Shown one piece after another: positions 33,984 to 44,664 of a stretch of DNA of 44,949 nt (positions within the stretch are counted from its first letter, which is position 1; the number at the start of each line of letters is the position of its first letter). Made by a program: the position numbers and the translations under genes. The DNA comes from Chitinophagaceae bacterium (lineage in GTDB: Bacteria; Bacteroidota; Bacteroidia; Chitinophagales; Chitinophagaceae), in assembly GCA_947474815.1 (NCBI GenBank), contig CANJJU010000004.1:1-44949 (forward strand). The letters run 5' to 3'. The notes below the pieces were generated by a model. It saw nothing but the letters and a program-made list of their open reading frames with translations, did not search any database and was not told the origin of the DNA.

Positions 33984-34688
33984 ATGAAATACATCAACAC
34001 CTCTCTAGCTTGCGCATTTTTTGTTTGTGTTTTAATGAGTTTTCAATCATGTAAAAAAAGCAATGATGATACTCCAAAACCTACTGTTTTTACTTTTACT
34101 GCTCCAGATGAGATCACGTTTGAATATAGTGGTTCAAAGTTGCTTACAGTTGCAGTTCAAAATGCTGAGAATAAAGAATTTGGTGCAAGTTTATCTGGTT
34201 TAAATGCAGCATTCTCTAATGGAAGTCAACAGCTTGTTATTCCATCAAATCAAGAGAGGTCGTTCAATATTAATTTCAATCAAATTGGCGCAACACCAGG
34301 AATATACCCATGTGCATTGACTATTGGGGTTTTTAATGAAAATAATTATGTTCCACAAACAAAGACGATTAATCTTGTATACACTCCAAACTGCGCTTAT
34401 AATTATCGCAACTATCTAAATGGCGAAATCACATATGAGATAAATGGAATTTTACTAAACAAGTCAATTAGTTGTTCTTACAACAATCAAGGACAACTCG
34501 TTGTGAGTGGATTAACCACTTTTCCTGTAGTACTTAATTTTGATTGTCAAGCACAAACATGTACCATGCAAGCGCTTACTCATCTTGGGTTCTATGTTAC
34601 AGGAAACGGATATATTCAAGGGCAGTATGTTATGCTTAATATGTATGATGACGGAGTCTTAAGTGCGGTTGCGAGAATTAAGCCGTAA
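33984..34688 (+). CDS. Hypothetical lipoprotein, 234 aa
   Basis: Predicted lipoprotein: hydrophobic signal and lipobox SFQSC with Cys23, followed by KKSNDD, typical of Bacteroidota outer-membrane-exported lipoproteins. The mature region looks like beta-sandwich domains: a first part (about 40-135) with FTFTAPDEITFEYSGSKLL and a second part with paired cysteines (NCAYNYRNYLNG, SCSYNNQG, FDCQAQTCT). It resembles the extracellular pilin-like or adhesin-like lipoproteins of this phylum, but I cannot assign a family. The ATG start is unambiguous. Confidence 0.65.
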   Translation: MKYINTSLACAFFVCVLMSFQSCKKSNDDTPKPTVFTFTAPDEITFEYSGSKLLTVAVQNAENKEFGASLSGLNAAFSNGSQQLVIPSNQERSFNINFNQIGATPGIYPCALTIGVFNENNYVPQTKTINLVYTPNCAYNYRNYLNGEITYEINGILLNKSISCSYNNQGQLVVSGLTTFPVVLNFDCQAQTCTMQALTHLGFYVTGNGYIQGQYVMLNMYDDGVLSAVARIKP

Positions 34689-34817
34689 CAACTTTGGGGC
34701 TTCTTTTAAATTATTGAACACGTCAAATAATAGCAATATAAAACAAGGTATAACGCAAGATGATACAGATTATATGATTGTAGAATAAATTAATTAACAT
34801 CAATATTGTTTTAATAT

Positions 34818-35408
34818 ATGAAGGTTGCACTATATTTTGGTTCGTTTAATCCTATTCATAATGGACACCTAATTATTGCAAGCCACGCTGTACAATTTAC
34901 CGATATTCAAGAGGTTTGGTTTGTGGTATCTCCTCAAAATCCATTTAAAAAAGCGAACACGCTGTTGAATGAAAACCACCGACTAAATTTAGTGAGGACA
35001 GCCATTGAAGGAGAAAATAAAATAAAGGCATCTAATGTTGAATTTAAGCTCCCTAAACCCTCCTACACCATAAATACATTAGCCTATTTAAAAGAGAAAT
35101 ATCCAGTGAATGAGTTTTGTATTTTATTAGGAAGTGATGGATTACAAAATATTGAAAACTGGAAAAACGCAGAAACAATAATAAAGGAACACGAGCTATA
35201 CGTATATGAGCGTCCGGGCTTTAATATTATAGAAAATAGCGAAATGAAGGTAGTAAAAATAAGCGCCCCTTTATTAGATATTTCGTCTACGCATATCCGA
35301 AGTTTATTAGCAAAAGAAAAATCAATTAGATACCTTGTGCCTGATAGCGTAAAAGAAGAGATAGAAAACAATGCATATTATAAATCTACCTTAGAAAATC
35401 CATCCTAA
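34818..35408 (+). CDS. nadD: Nicotinate-nucleotide adenylyltransferase
   Basis: Adenylates nicotinate mononucleotide in NAD synthesis. The nucleotidylyltransferase signature [14 protein letters not shown] (HxGH = HNGH) is at the N-terminus and [10 protein letters not shown] is in the C-terminal part. 196 aa is normal. Its last 18 nt overlap the 3' end of the convergent chromate transporter gene. nadA, for an earlier step of the same pathway, lies 2.4 kb downstream on the other strand. Confidence 0.95.
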   Translation: MKVALYFGSFNPIHNGHLIIASHAVQFTDIQEVWFVVSPQNPFKKANTLLNENHRLNLVRTAIEGENKIKASNVEFKLPKPSYTINTLAYLKEKYPVNEFCILLGSDGLQNIENWKNAETIIKEHELYVYERPGFNIIENSEMKVVKISAPLLDISSTHIRSLLAKEKSIRYLVPDSVKEEIENNAYYKSTLENPS

Positions 35409-36638
35409 TAAAAGACACAATATTACAATAAGAGGGGTGGGTGTTTTTGTAAACCTTAATAAGCAATAAGTTCCGGCAATCACCAAAAAACTAATAGATC
35501 CCTTATAAGTAAAAAAAGAAATAGGCGTTTCTGATAAGAGATATAAAACAGCGGCAAGCATCACCCCTACTACTACAGCATTGATTCCTTCTAGGGCTCT
35601 ATAAACAAGTGTGTATTGTTTTAAATACTGCCAAACAGGAAAGAAAAACAACACCAACAGGGCGCTAGGTAAAAAAATTGCAATAGACCCAATTATACAA
35701 CCAACTAGTTGAGATTTTTTACCTTCCTTTTCTAGTGCCATTCCACCAACAAAAGAAGCAACAGAAAACACTGGACCAGGAATAGACCTAACTATTCCAT
35801 AGCCGGTTAATAAATCAGCTTTGTTAATTTTAATTGCGGCTTCAGATTGAGGAGAGGTTGAATTTATAGGCCTAGCCACATATTGATCTAGCATCATAGG
35901 CAATAAAACATCTCCCCCTCCAAAAACAAAGCTTCCGAAACGATAAAAGTTCTCAAATAAATTATACGCCTTTCTGTTTTCCCAATTTTGCTTTCTAGCG
36001 TTTTCACTCAGGACACCAGCAATAATAAAAATTAATAAAAACAACCAAATATTGGTCCACCGAACTTGTTTGGGTTTTACATCGGTTTTTTTAGGAATGC
36101 GTTTATTACTAAAATTAGTAGCTAAGCCCCCGGCTATAATTAGAATAGGGAAAATCCAGGGTGTTTTTAAAAAAACAAAAGTGAGCACGCCAGCAAACAG
36201 CATAATAATTTTAGTGATAGTGTTATTGATAGATATCGAGAACACCTTAGTGGTAGAAAAAAGAAGAAACCCAATTGTCATGGGTTCTATGAAAGTAAAA
36301 ATATTATAAAGAAAACTGTCCTGATGTAGAGATGTTAATAAGAAAGAAAATAAACCCATAATTATACATGCGGGAGTTATCCAAACCAACAGGGTGATAA
36401 TGGCTAAAAGCAATCCGCCTCTTTTATACCCTATTAGGGTAATTAATTGTGTGCTTGAGGCTCCGGGCAACAATTGACAAAAAGAATTATATTCAATTAA
36501 CTCTTCTTCTGTGAGGTAGTTTCTCTTTTTAACGAATGTGTTTAATATCATACCGAGATGGCCTTGTGGGCCGCCAAAAGCGGTAAGTGTATAAAAAAAC
36601 ACCTGTTTAAGAAATGGTATATGGCGAAAAATTAGCAA
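35391..36638 (-). CDS. chrA: Chromate transporter (ChrA family, two-domain form)
   Basis: A 415-aa inner-membrane protein of the CHR family, which exports chromate in characterised members. The two homologous halves are both present, each with its glycine-rich signature: [15 protein letters not shown] near the N-terminus and [16 protein letters not shown] in the second half, with about ten hydrophobic helices. The start is uncertain: an in-frame TAA immediately precedes a TTG at 36638, and the first ATG is residue 30, after the conserved AFGGP. TTG is taken as the start. It overlaps the nadD 3' end by 18 nt. Substrate specificity for chromate is inferred only from the family. Confidence 0.85.
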   Translation of the reverse strand: MLIFRHIPFLKQVFFYTLTAFGGPQGHLGMILNTFVKKRNYLTEEELIEYNSFCQLLPGASSTQLITLIGYKRGGLLLAIITLLVWITPACIIMGLFSFLLTSLHQDSFLYNIFTFIEPMTIGFLLFSTTKVFSISINNTITKIIMLFAGVLTFVFLKTPWIFPILIIAGGLATNFSNKRIPKKTDVKPKQVRWTNIWLFLLIFIIAGVLSENARKQNWENRKAYNLFENFYRFGSFVFGGGDVLLPMMLDQYVARPINSTSPQSEAAIKINKADLLTGYGIVRSIPGPVFSVASFVGGMALEKEGKKSQLVGCIIGSIAIFLPSALLVLFFFPVWQYLKQYTLVYRALEGINAVVVGVMLAAVLYLLSETPISFFTYKGSISFLVIAGTYCLLRFTKTPTPLIVILCLLLGWIF

Positions 36639-36752
36639 TTATATATTTGATGGATATTTGGTGTTATCTAAAAATACAAAAAGCTTTATTAAATATTAGT
36701 CTAATTAGGGGTTAATATTTTAATTATTGAATATTGAAATGTAGATTTGATA

Positions 36753-37808
36753 ATGAAAACAACGAATCACTCCTTTAATATTCGAAAAGAATTATCTATT
36801 CTTCTTTTAATCTTATTTACAAGCATAGTATCTTGGGCACAGCCTCAGGAAGCAAACAGCAAAGATCCTTCCATATTAGCCCCTAATTATAATAACCTAT
36901 ACTATTGGGCTGCACACCCGTGGAAATATGACCCATCAGACAGTGTTCCTGCACCCTTAAAAAAGTATTATAGTAAAGACTCTGCGGTAGATGTTTTTTT
37001 TATATATCCTACCACTTATACCGTTAAGAATTTTAATGAATGGAATGCCTCTATTAATGATGAGCAACTAAATCAAAAAACAGATTATAGTTCAATATTA
37101 TACCAAGCAAGTGCCTTTAATGAGCACTGTAGAGTTTTTTCTCCTAGATATAGACAAGCACACATAAATTCATTTTTTATTGAGGATTCAATTGCAAGGC
37201 CTTATTTTGATATTGCTTATACAGATATCAAAACATCTTTTGAATATTATTTAAGCCACCTTAATGAAGGTAGGCCAATTATTATTGCTTCGCATAGTCA
37301 AGGAACAAAACACGCTGCTCGATTATTGAAAGAATTTTTTGAAGGGAAAGAATTAGAAAAAAAACTAGTCTGCGCGTATATTATTGGAATGCCGATTCCA
37401 AAGAATTATTTTACAGCTATTCCTGTTTGTAAAGATTCAACTGAAACAGGTTGTTTTGTTGCGTGGAGAACATTTAAAAAGGGCTATACACCCGAATATG
37501 TTAAAAAAGAAAAATTTGATGCAGTAGTGGTAAATCCGTTAACATGGAATATCAATGATGATATAATTTCTTCTACATTAAATAAAGGGGGCGTATTAAA
37601 AAACTTTAATAAAATTGTACCACATGTAGTGGATGCAAAAATTAATCAAAATATTTTATGGACAAGTAAACCGGATGTATTTGGGAAGATATTTTTTACA
37701 AAAAAGAATTTTCATATAGGAGATATAAATTTATTTTATATGAATATTAGGGAAAATGTTGCCCAAAGAATACATGCATATTGGAAAAAGAATTCTACTT
37801 CTTTATAA
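36753..37808 (+). CDS. Exported DUF3089 alpha/beta-hydrolase-like protein
   Basis: A 351-aa protein with a signal peptide after a short N-terminus ([18 protein letters not shown]) and an alpha/beta-hydrolase fold of the DUF3089 family. [11 protein letters not shown] marks the first strand, and the nucleophile elbow IIASHSQGT places Ser182 (counting from the ATG). ACAYIIG-like [11 protein letters not shown] and VNPLTWN follow. Family members are lipase- or esterase-like but largely uncharacterised. The frame is open from a TTG at 36747; the ATG at 36753 is preferred. Its last 6 nt overlap the convergent nadA. Confidence 0.8.
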   Translation: MKTTNHSFNIRKELSILLLILFTSIVSWAQPQEANSKDPSILAPNYNNLYYWAAHPWKYDPSDSVPAPLKKYYSKDSAVDVFFIYPTTYTVKNFNEWNASINDEQLNQKTDYSSILYQASAFNEHCRVFSPRYRQAHINSFFIEDSIARPYFDIAYTDIKTSFEYYLSHLNEGRPIIIASHSQGTKHAARLLKEFFEGKELEKKLVCAYIIGMPIPKNYFTAIPVCKDSTETGCFVAWRTFKKGYTPEYVKKEKFDAVVVNPLTWNINDDIISSTLNKGGVLKNFNKIVPHVVDAKINQNILWTSKPDVFGKIFFTKKNFHIGDINLFYMNIRENVAQRIHAYWKKNSTSL

Positions 37809-38816
37809 TCCATAAACTGCACTTATTTCCAACATACGATCAATAGGTTTTTTTGCAGCAAGTCGTAAATTTTCTTCAAGCATAATTTCTGGTAATTCAT
37901 ATTTCATACATAAATATATTTTTTCTAATGTATTTAGTTTCATATATGAACAATCGTTACAAGCGCAATGATTATTTGAAGGAGCAGGTATAAATGTTTT
38001 GTTTGGGCTGTTCTTTTGCATTTGGTGTAAAATACCTGATTCTGTGGCCACAATAAATTCTTTGGTGGTATCTACCTGGGTATACTTTAAAAGTCCTGTG
38101 GTGCTCCCTATATAGTCTGCTAGAGCCAATATAGATTCTTCACACTCAGGGTGTGCAATAAATTTAGCTTTAGGATGTCTTATTTTTAGTTTGGTAATTT
38201 TTTGTAAATTAAAGATTTCATGAACCATACAAGCTCCATTCCATAGCACCATATTTCTTCCTGTAATTTTATTAATATATGCACCTAAATTTTTATCTGG
38301 AGCAAAAATAATAGGTTGATCAATAGGTAGACTTTCAACAATTTTTTGTGCGTTGGAAGAAGTACAAATAATATCACTTAACGCTTTAATACCTGCACTA
38401 CAATTGATATAAGAAATAACTAAATGGTTAGGGTGTTTATCACAAAATATTTTGAATTTATCTGGTGGTGCAGAGTCACTTAAAGAACATCCAGCGTTTA
38501 AATCAGGTAATAAAACTTTTTTGGTAGGATTTAAAATTTTAGCCGTTTCGGCCATAAAATGAACTCCTGCGAAAACAATTATATCAGCATTGGTTGAGAG
38601 CGCTTTTTGGGATAATCCAAGACTATCACCAATATAATCAGCTACATCTTGAATATCTGGTTCTTGATAATAATGGGCGAGTATAATTGCATTTTTTTCT
38701 TTTTTTAATTTGTTAATTTCTAAAAATAAATCGAGTGTAATATCAATATTAAAATCGAGAAATCCTTTTTCTGAAATTATTTTATTTTGAAAATTTGTAT
38801 TGTTAATATCTACCAT
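37803..38816 (-). CDS. nadA: Quinolinate synthase A
   Basis: 4Fe-4S enzyme condensing iminoaspartate and dihydroxyacetone phosphate into quinolinate, the de novo precursor of NAD. The cluster ligands are visible: Cys110 (LNAGCSLSD), Cys196 (NGACMVHE) and one of Cys284/286/289 ([12 protein letters not shown]). [19 protein letters not shown] and FIAHPECE are also characteristic. 337 aa is normal. nadB and nadC are not in the window. Its 5' end borders the gene-free AT-rich region proposed as the origin. Confidence 0.96.
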   Translation of the reverse strand: MVDINNTNFQNKIISEKGFLDFNIDITLDLFLEINKLKKEKNAIILAHYYQEPDIQDVADYIGDSLGLSQKALSTNADIIVFAGVHFMAETAKILNPTKKVLLPDLNAGCSLSDSAPPDKFKIFCDKHPNHLVISYINCSAGIKALSDIICTSSNAQKIVESLPIDQPIIFAPDKNLGAYINKITGRNMVLWNGACMVHEIFNLQKITKLKIRHPKAKFIAHPECEESILALADYIGSTTGLLKYTQVDTTKEFIVATESGILHQMQKNSPNKTFIPAPSNNHCACNDCSYMKLNTLEKIYLCMKYELPEIMLEENLRLAAKKPIDRMLEISAVYGL

Positions 38817-39342
38817 AATATGTATTAATACTATTTAATTATATAATCACTTATTACTACTATGTCTGTTAATAAGTGGATATATAAATTACAGACCCTA
38901 TTGTAAAATTAAAATTATTAACTTATTAACCTTGTTAAACATTTAATTAACATTATAATTTATTTATATAACCCTCTTTTATATTATTAAAACCCATAGA
39001 ATAATATTTTTAATTAACATAGGTTAATAAAAAAGGCTGTTGAAAATAAAACAACGTTTTTTTTATTCGTCTCTGTTAATTGATGGGTATAAACCCCCAC
39101 TAAAAGCAGCCCCAAAAACCAATAGAAGATAAACCGACATCTTTTACCCAAATTATTCATATTAAACAATCCTAAATCCTATTAATATCCACAGAAATAT
39201 AATTTATCAACATACCCCTTGTGGATTAATGATTTATTCCCCCTTATTCCTTTGTCAATAAAGAATTTGAAAGGTTTTCCACAGTTTGTAAATATCCTTT
39301 TTTACCTTATTTTTGCCATCCAAAAACTTTATAAAAAGTCAT
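38817..39342. other. Gene-free AT-rich region with DnaA-box cluster (candidate oriC)
   Basis: The longest gene-free stretch in the window. The left part (38817-39060) is extremely AT-rich, as expected of an unwinding element. The right part has four 9-mers, each one base away from TTATCCACA: ATATCCACA 39185-39193, TTATCAACA 39204-39212, TAATCCACA on the minus strand at 39228-39220, and TTTTCCACA 39275-39283 (which fits the relaxed E. coli consensus TTWTNCACA exactly). A weaker site is ATATCCACT on the minus strand near 38883-38875. Two parS sites lie 6.7 kb away. Origin function is inference. Confidence 0.55.
39286..39315 (+). promoter_or_regulatory. ppiD promoter
   Basis: TTG 39286-39288 and TATTTTTG 39308-39315 with a 19-nt spacer; the ATG follows 27 nt later. 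The last DnaA-like box (39275-39283) ends 2 nt before the TTG. Confidence 0.55.
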
Positions 39343-41475
39343 ATGCAAATTATTCAAAGTATTCGTGAAAAAGGCGCTGCCATTGTAATTATTGTAATTG
39401 CATTAAGCCTAATTGGTTTTATTTTAATGGATGCAAAACAAGGAAGTAATAAGCTTTTTAGCTCATTATCTAATAATGTTGGGTCTATAAATGGAGAAAA
39501 AATAGAATTAGCCGAGTTTAATAAAAGAGTAAAACAAGCAGAAGATCAGCAAGCTCAAAAAACCGGACAATCGCCTAGTGGAGCACAGACTTATCAAATA
39601 AGAGAGCAAATGTGGAACCAAATGGTGGCAGAAAGGGTGTTTTACAGCGAAATTGAAAAACTTGGAATTACTTTTACAGCAAAAGAGTTGTCTTATATAT
39701 TATTAAGTAATGACCAATCAAACCCTTTTTTACAAGAACAAAGCCTAAGAGATTCTATTACAGGAAAACTTGATATTAATAAAGCACAAGCGGCCCTTAA
39801 AAATATTCAAAAATTTAAAGGAGAACAAAGAGAAGGAGTAACAGCACAGGTGATTGATCCATTAAAACTTAGCACAACTGTTGCAAAATATGCAGGCTTA
39901 TTAAGCGCTAGTGCATATTATCCTAGTTGGATGCAGGAAAAAGAGTCTAACGAAAAACAACAGTTTGCAAATATTTCATATACAACCATTCCTTATTCAG
40001 AAATTTCTGATAGCTCTATTAAGGTTACAGATGAAGATGTTAATAATTATGTAAGCAAGAATAAAGACTTATTTAAACAAGAAGAAGGTAGAAACATATC
40101 ATACGTAGCGTTTAGTCAATTACCTAGTTCTGAAGATAGCGCTAGTGTAAAGGCACAGCTTGTAGAGTTAAAGCCAGCTTTTATTATAGATACAAATGCA
40201 CAAGCTTTTGTTGCAAGAAACCTTTCTATTATTGATTTTAAAGATGAGTATTTACCTAAAGAAAAATTAGGATCTTCTATTGCCGACACAATTGTAAAAT
40301 TATCTATAGGCACCGTGTATGGCCCTTATGTTGACAAACAGAGTTATGTATTAGCAAAAGTAATTGGTACCAAACAACAACCCGATAGCGCAAAAGCTAG
40401 ACATATATTAATTGGAGTAAACGACCCTAGAACTGGACAAGCAATCAACCCAGAGGATGTTGCAAAAAAACTAGCAGATAGTATTTTTAAGGCTATTTCT
40501 TCTGGCGCAGACTTTAGTGAACTAGCAAAAAAATATTCAACAGATGCTAGCAATAAAGACAAGGGCGGTGATTTAGGAATGTTTGCATATGGTGCGATGG
40601 TTCCAGAGTTTAATGATTTTTGTTTTAATAAAAATGCCGGTTCAAAAGGTGTAGTGAAAACACAATTTGGGTATCATATTATAGAACTAACAAGCCAAAA
40701 AAACTTTAAAACAGCCTATAAGGTCGCTTTTGTAGCCAAAGAAATAATTCCTAGTGATCTTACTATTAATAAAGCAAGCCTTGATGCAACAAAGGCGTCT
40801 ACCGAGAAAACAAAAGCAAACCTAGAAAAATATATTGCGAAGAATGGCCTAAGCTTAACGTCGGTGCCTACACTAATTAAGGAAAACGATTTTTCTGTTG
40901 GTGCACTTCAAGAAGCGCGCGGACTTGTAAGATGGGCGTTTGAAGCAAAAAAAGGCGATGTAAGTGAACCGTTTAGTATGGGAGACCAGTTTATTGTTGC
41001 GGTAGTTGATAAAATAAACGAAGTGGGTGTACAAGACGCTACTACAGCAAGACCAGGTTGTGAATCAATTATTCTTAATAAGAAAAAAGCCGCGGTTATT
41101 ATTAAAAAACTGGGCGATTATCCAACACTTGAGTCTGCATCAGCAGTATATAAAAAACAAGTACTAACTGCAGGATCGGATTCATTATTAACGCTAACTG
41201 CACAAATTATCAACGGAGTGGGTATGGAGCCTAAGATTATTGGTGCCTCTTTCAATAAAGAATATCAAGCGAAGCTATCACCAGCCATAGAAGGAACAAC
41301 GGGCGTGTTTGTGATTAAAGTGAATAATATTCAATCAAAAGCACCAGAAACCACCGAGGCCATCGCACAAAACATTGCTACACGAAAAAACGCACTTCGC
41401 GGCCAAACCAACAACTGGTATGAGGCATTAAGAAAACAAGCAGACATAAAAGATCTACGCAGCAAGCATTTTTAA
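39343..41475 (+). CDS. ppiD: Membrane-anchored peptidylprolyl isomerase PpiD/SurA-like
   Basis: A 710-aa periplasmic folding chaperone anchored by one N-terminal transmembrane helix (IREKGAAIVIIVIALSLIGF, about 8-28). A SurA_N-like region follows (about 40-200, NGEKIELAEFNKRVK). A clear parvulin domain is centred at about 355-460 (ARHILIGVNDP, SGADFSELAKKYSTD, GGDLGMFAYGAMVPEF, FGYHIIELTSQ), with a further parvulin-like C-terminal part. The frame opens at a TTG (39313), but the ATG at 39343 is directly before the anchor and is preferred. It is the second parvulin in this window besides 119-2023. It ends at a good terminator. Confidence 0.88.
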   Translation: MQIIQSIREKGAAIVIIVIALSLIGFILMDAKQGSNKLFSSLSNNVGSINGEKIELAEFNKRVKQAEDQQAQKTGQSPSGAQTYQIREQMWNQMVAERVFYSEIEKLGITFTAKELSYILLSNDQSNPFLQEQSLRDSITGKLDINKAQAALKNIQKFKGEQREGVTAQVIDPLKLSTTVAKYAGLLSASAYYPSWMQEKESNEKQQFANISYTTIPYSEISDSSIKVTDEDVNNYVSKNKDLFKQEEGRNISYVAFSQLPSSEDSASVKAQLVELKPAFIIDTNAQAFVARNLSIIDFKDEYLPKEKLGSSIADTIVKLSIGTVYGPYVDKQSYVLAKVIGTKQQPDSAKARHILIGVNDPRTGQAINPEDVAKKLADSIFKAISSGADFSELAKKYSTDASNKDKGGDLGMFAYGAMVPEFNDFCFNKNAGSKGVVKTQFGYHIIELTSQKNFKTAYKVAFVAKEIIPSDLTINKASLDATKASTEKTKANLEKYIAKNGLSLTSVPTLIKENDFSVGALQEARGLVRWAFEAKKGDVSEPFSMGDQFIVAVVDKINEVGVQDATTARPGCESIILNKKKAAVIIKKLGDYPTLESASAVYKKQVLTAGSDSLLTLTAQIINGVGMEPKIIGASFNKEYQAKLSPAIEGTTGVFVIKVNNIQSKAPETTEAIAQNIATRKNALRGQTNNWYEALRKQADIKDLRSKHF

Positions 41476-41503
41476 GTATTTCTTTTATAGTAAATGATTT
41501 CTC

Positions 41504-41531
41504 AAGCCGGTTCCATTAGAGCCGGTTTTTT
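41504..41531 (+). terminator. Terminator of ppiD
   Basis: A 7-bp stem (AAGCCGG 41504-41510 with CCGGTTT 41522-41528, one G-T pair) with an 11-nt loop and six Ts, 29 nt after the ppiD stop. Confidence 0.7.
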
Positions 41532-41547
41532 GTTTTAATTTTATAAC

Positions 41548-42060
41548 ATGACAGACGTATTAACAAACAAAGTTGCAGAGAGCGGAATCATAACCATTGA
41601 CTTAGAAGTCTTTTTTCCAAAAGAACCCGTCGTCTTGTTTGATTTAAAAGACTATCTTTTTATGGAGTTAATATTAAAAGAAAAAGAATTTAGATCGGCT
41701 CTTAAAAATCTAGACCTAGATCAATATAAAAACAAAATTATTGCTACCACCTGTACAGCAGATGCAATTATACCTATGTGGGCCTATATGCTTGTTGCAA
41801 GTCTTCTGCAGCCGGTAGCAAAAGAGGTTGAGCTAGGAAACATAGAACAAGTAAAAAATAAAATATTTATCAATAATATTAACAATCTTGATATCACCGA
41901 ATATATTGATAAAAGGGTTGTAATTAAAGGATGCGGAGAAACACCTATACCGGAAGAAGGGTATTTGGCCATCACCAAAAAACTAAGACCTGTGGCTAAG
42001 AGTATTATGTATGGCGAACCTTGTAGTACGGTGCCTGTATATAAACAAGAAAAAAAATAA
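41548..42060 (+). CDS. DUF2480 family protein
   Basis: A 170-aa cytoplasmic protein of the Bacteroidota-restricted DUF2480 family. LEVFFPKEPVVLFDLKDYLF, DAIIPMWAYMLVASLLQP and the C-terminal CGETPIPEEGYLAITKKLRPVAKSIMYGEPCSTVPVYK are the hallmarks. The function is unknown. The conserved Cys-Gly-x-x-x-Ile-Pro near the C-terminus and the final GEPCSTVP cysteine could be functional. It is transcribed from between the ppiD terminator and the convergent corA. Confidence 0.85.
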   Translation: MTDVLTNKVAESGIITIDLEVFFPKEPVVLFDLKDYLFMELILKEKEFRSALKNLDLDQYKNKIIATTCTADAIIPMWAYMLVASLLQPVAKEVELGNIEQVKNKIFINNINNLDITEYIDKRVVIKGCGETPIPEEGYLAITKKLRPVAKSIMYGEPCSTVPVYKQEKK

Positions 42061-42062
42061 AT

Positions 42063-43154
42063 TTAAAACCAGTCTCTCTTTTTAAAATAAACCATCATTG
42101 CTGCAGGAATTATAAACATTAAGCCTACTGAAATAAAAAATCCCCAGTGGTTATGTAACAGCGGAATGCGTTCAAAATTCATTCCAAATATCCCGCCTAT
42201 AACAGTAGCAGGAGCAAGTAAACATGTAACAACCGTCATTACCTTCATCACCTCATTCATTTTTAAGTTTACATTACTCATATAAAGATCCTGGAGGTTT
42301 ATTAACATATCTCTATAGTTATCTGCAAGATCGTTTGCTTGTATAATGTGATCATACACATCTTTAAAATATTTTTCTGTTTTATTTTCTATAAGGGCAT
42401 TCTCGCTTCTTATAATTCCACTTACCAAATCCCTTACAGGCCCAATACTTCTTTTTAATACAATCATTTCCTTTCTTAAAATATTAATCTTTGCTAAGGC
42501 TCTTTTATTGGACCACCTAATAATATCCTCTTCTAGCTCTTCTATCCTTTCACCGAGCTTTTCCATTACAAGAAAGTAATGATCAACAACAGAATCAATC
42601 AACATATAAAATAAAAAATCAGCGCGATTTTGTCTGACCTTGCTACCGTTTATTTTTAATTTATCTCTTAACTGATTGAAAACATCTCTGGAAGCGTCTT
42701 CCTGAAAACTTATCACAAAGTCTTTACCCAACACAATACTAATCTGCTCTGTGTCAACAGAAGATTCGCTTTCATTGAAGTAAAGCATGTTGAGAACACA
42801 AAAAAGCAACCCATTAATTTCGTCAGTTTTTGGTCGCTGACCCATACTTAGGATGTCTTCTACAATCAATTGGTGTATTCCAAAATGAGAACAGAGTTTT
42901 TCAACAGGGTCTTTTTTAATACCATCAATGTTTATCCAGCTGATTTGTGTTGTGTGGAGGTGTTTATAACTATTCTCAATATTTTCCAGTTCGTTAAAAA
43001 TGCAGTTATTTGTGTCGTATTCATATAAAAACACACGCACATTTTCTGTCTCTTTTCTGTTGGGTATAACGGTTGGGTTTACCTGTAAAATTCGCTTGTT
43101 TCTTATCAAATCAAACGGATTTACTATATAATCTAGATAGTTTTTCTTCGCCAT
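42063..43154 (-). CDS. corA: Magnesium/cobalt transporter CorA
   Basis: Pentameric inner-membrane divalent cation channel, 363 aa. A large cytoplasmic N-domain with a long coiled helix (LGERIEELEEDIIRW) leads to two C-terminal membrane helices with the selectivity-filter motif GMN (FGMNF) between them, and the basic end KKRDWF. The form with VKDIL-like IVEDILSMGQRPK is the usual long CorA. It lies 20 nt after asnS on the same strand and is probably co-transcribed. Confidence 0.94.
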   Translation of the reverse strand: MAKKNYLDYIVNPFDLIRNKRILQVNPTVIPNRKETENVRVFLYEYDTNNCIFNELENIENSYKHLHTTQISWINIDGIKKDPVEKLCSHFGIHQLIVEDILSMGQRPKTDEINGLLFCVLNMLYFNESESSVDTEQISIVLGKDFVISFQEDASRDVFNQLRDKLKINGSKVRQNRADFLFYMLIDSVVDHYFLVMEKLGERIEELEEDIIRWSNKRALAKINILRKEMIVLKRSIGPVRDLVSGIIRSENALIENKTEKYFKDVYDHIIQANDLADNYRDMLINLQDLYMSNVNLKMNEVMKVMTVVTCLLAPATVIGGIFGMNFERIPLLHNHWGFFISVGLMFIIPAAMMVYFKKRDWF

Positions 43155-43174
43155 TTTAGAGAGTTCTAATTGGT

Positions 43175-44617
43175 TTAAAACGATGCGCTTTTCGGATATC
43201 TAGGAAAAGGAATAACATCTCTAATGTTTCCCATGCCTGTTACAAACTGAACAATTCTTTCAAATCCTAATCCAAATCCTGCGTGAGGACACGCACCAAA
43301 TCTCCTAGTATCTAAATACCAATCTAATTCTTCCGTAGGAATGTGCATTTCTTTCATTCTTTCTACAAGCTTATCTATACGTTCTTCTCTTTGAGAGCCG
43401 CCCACAATCTCTCCGATACCCGGAGCAAGAATATCCATCGCTGCTACGGTTTTTCCATCATCGTTCTGGCGCATATAAAAGGCCTTTATTTCTTTAGGAT
43501 AGTTTGTTAGAATCACTGGCTTTTTGAAATGTTTCTCAACCAAATAACGCTCATGCTCACTTTGTAAGTCTATTCCCCACTTATCAATGATGTATTGAAA
43601 CTTCTTCTTTTTATTATGATTGCTTTCTCTTAATATTTCAATTGCCTCGGTGTAAGTAATTCGCTCGAAATTATTGTTTATTACAAATTCTAATTTTTCT
43701 ATTAACCCCATTTCACTTCTTTCATTTTGGGGCTTTTGTTTTTCTTCTTCATCCAAGCGTTGCGCAAGAAACTCAAGATCTTCTCGGTTGTTGTCCATTG
43801 CATAACGAATAATATGTTTTATAAATTCTTCTGCAAGGTTCATATTGTCTTCCAAATCATAAAAAGCCATTTCAGGCTCAATCATCCAAAATTCCGCCAA
43901 ATGTCTAGTCGTGTTGCTGTTTTCGGCACGAAACGTTGGACCAAAAGTATAAATATTACCAAAGGCCATGGCGGCTAATTCTCCTTCAAGTTGACCGCTA
44001 ACGGTTAGGTTTGTACTGCGGCCAAAAAAATCATCTTTAAAATTAATTGTTCCATCCTCATTCTTTGGAGCAGAACCATCTAGCGGAAGCGTAGTTACCT
44101 TAAACATTTCACCCGCACCTTCTGCATCGCTTGCAGTGATGATGGGGGTATGAATACCGATAAATCCTTTTTTAGTAAAAAAATCATGAATAGCGAAAGA
44201 CAGCGCATGTCTAACTCTGAAGACAGAACCAAATGTATTTGTTCTAAAACGAAGGTGTGCAATTTCTCTTAAAAATTCTAAACTGTGTTTCTTTGGCTGT
44301 AAGGGAAATTTTTCTGCATCACTGTCTCCTAGCACTTCTATGGCGGTAGCTTTTAGCTCTACCTTTTGTCCTTTACCCAGCGAAGCAATTACCTCCCCGG
44401 TGGCTTTAATACAAGCTCCGGTAGTAATTCTTTTTAATGTTGCTTCATCAAAAGCACCCAATGCTACTACGATTTGTATATTGTTATTAGTACTCCCATC
44501 ATTGAGCGCAATAAACTGATTGTTTCTAAAAGTTCTAACCCACCCCATTACAGTGGCCTGATAGTTTACTTTTTCTGACAATAAAAGTTCTTTTATTTTT
44601 ATACGCGTACTAAACAT
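43175..44617 (-). CDS. asnS: Asparaginyl-tRNA synthetase
   Basis: Class II synthetase of 480 aa that charges tRNA-Asn. An N-terminal OB-fold anticodon-binding domain (about 15-115; [20 protein letters not shown]) is followed by the class II core: motif 2 [21 protein letters not shown] and motif 3 [22 protein letters not shown], ending PRYPKSASF. Presence of AsnRS means Asn-tRNA can be made directly. A TATCTTTA element is visible on the minus strand just upstream of the ATG. Confidence 0.97.
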   Translation of the reverse strand: MFSTRIKIKELLLSEKVNYQATVMGWVRTFRNNQFIALNDGSTNNNIQIVVALGAFDEATLKRITTGACIKATGEVIASLGKGQKVELKATAIEVLGDSDAEKFPLQPKKHSLEFLREIAHLRFRTNTFGSVFRVRHALSFAIHDFFTKKGFIGIHTPIITASDAEGAGEMFKVTTLPLDGSAPKNEDGTINFKDDFFGRSTNLTVSGQLEGELAAMAFGNIYTFGPTFRAENSNTTRHLAEFWMIEPEMAFYDLEDNMNLAEEFIKHIIRYAMDNNREDLEFLAQRLDEEEKQKPQNERSEMGLIEKLEFVINNNFERITYTEAIEILRESNHNKKKKFQYIIDKWGIDLQSEHERYLVEKHFKKPVILTNYPKEIKAFYMRQNDDGKTVAAMDILAPGIGEIVGGSQREERIDKLVERMKEMHIPTEELDWYLDTRRFGACPHAGFGLGFERIVQFVTGMGNIRDVIPFPRYPKSASF

Positions 44618-44664
44618 GTTCTAAAAATTTACTTTGTAAAGATAAAAATAGAATCTCTGATATT

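Noticed and set aside
36742-36749. TAGATTTG as promoter of the DUF3089 gene, implying a leaderless start
   Set aside because: No -33 TTG at 17-23 nt, and the element is only 3 nt before the ATG; left as a chance match.
39031-39066. Possible terminator GTTG...CAAC plus T run downstream of the nadA 5' side
   Set aside because: Only a 4-bp stem, and neither flanking gene reads into it from the proper direction.
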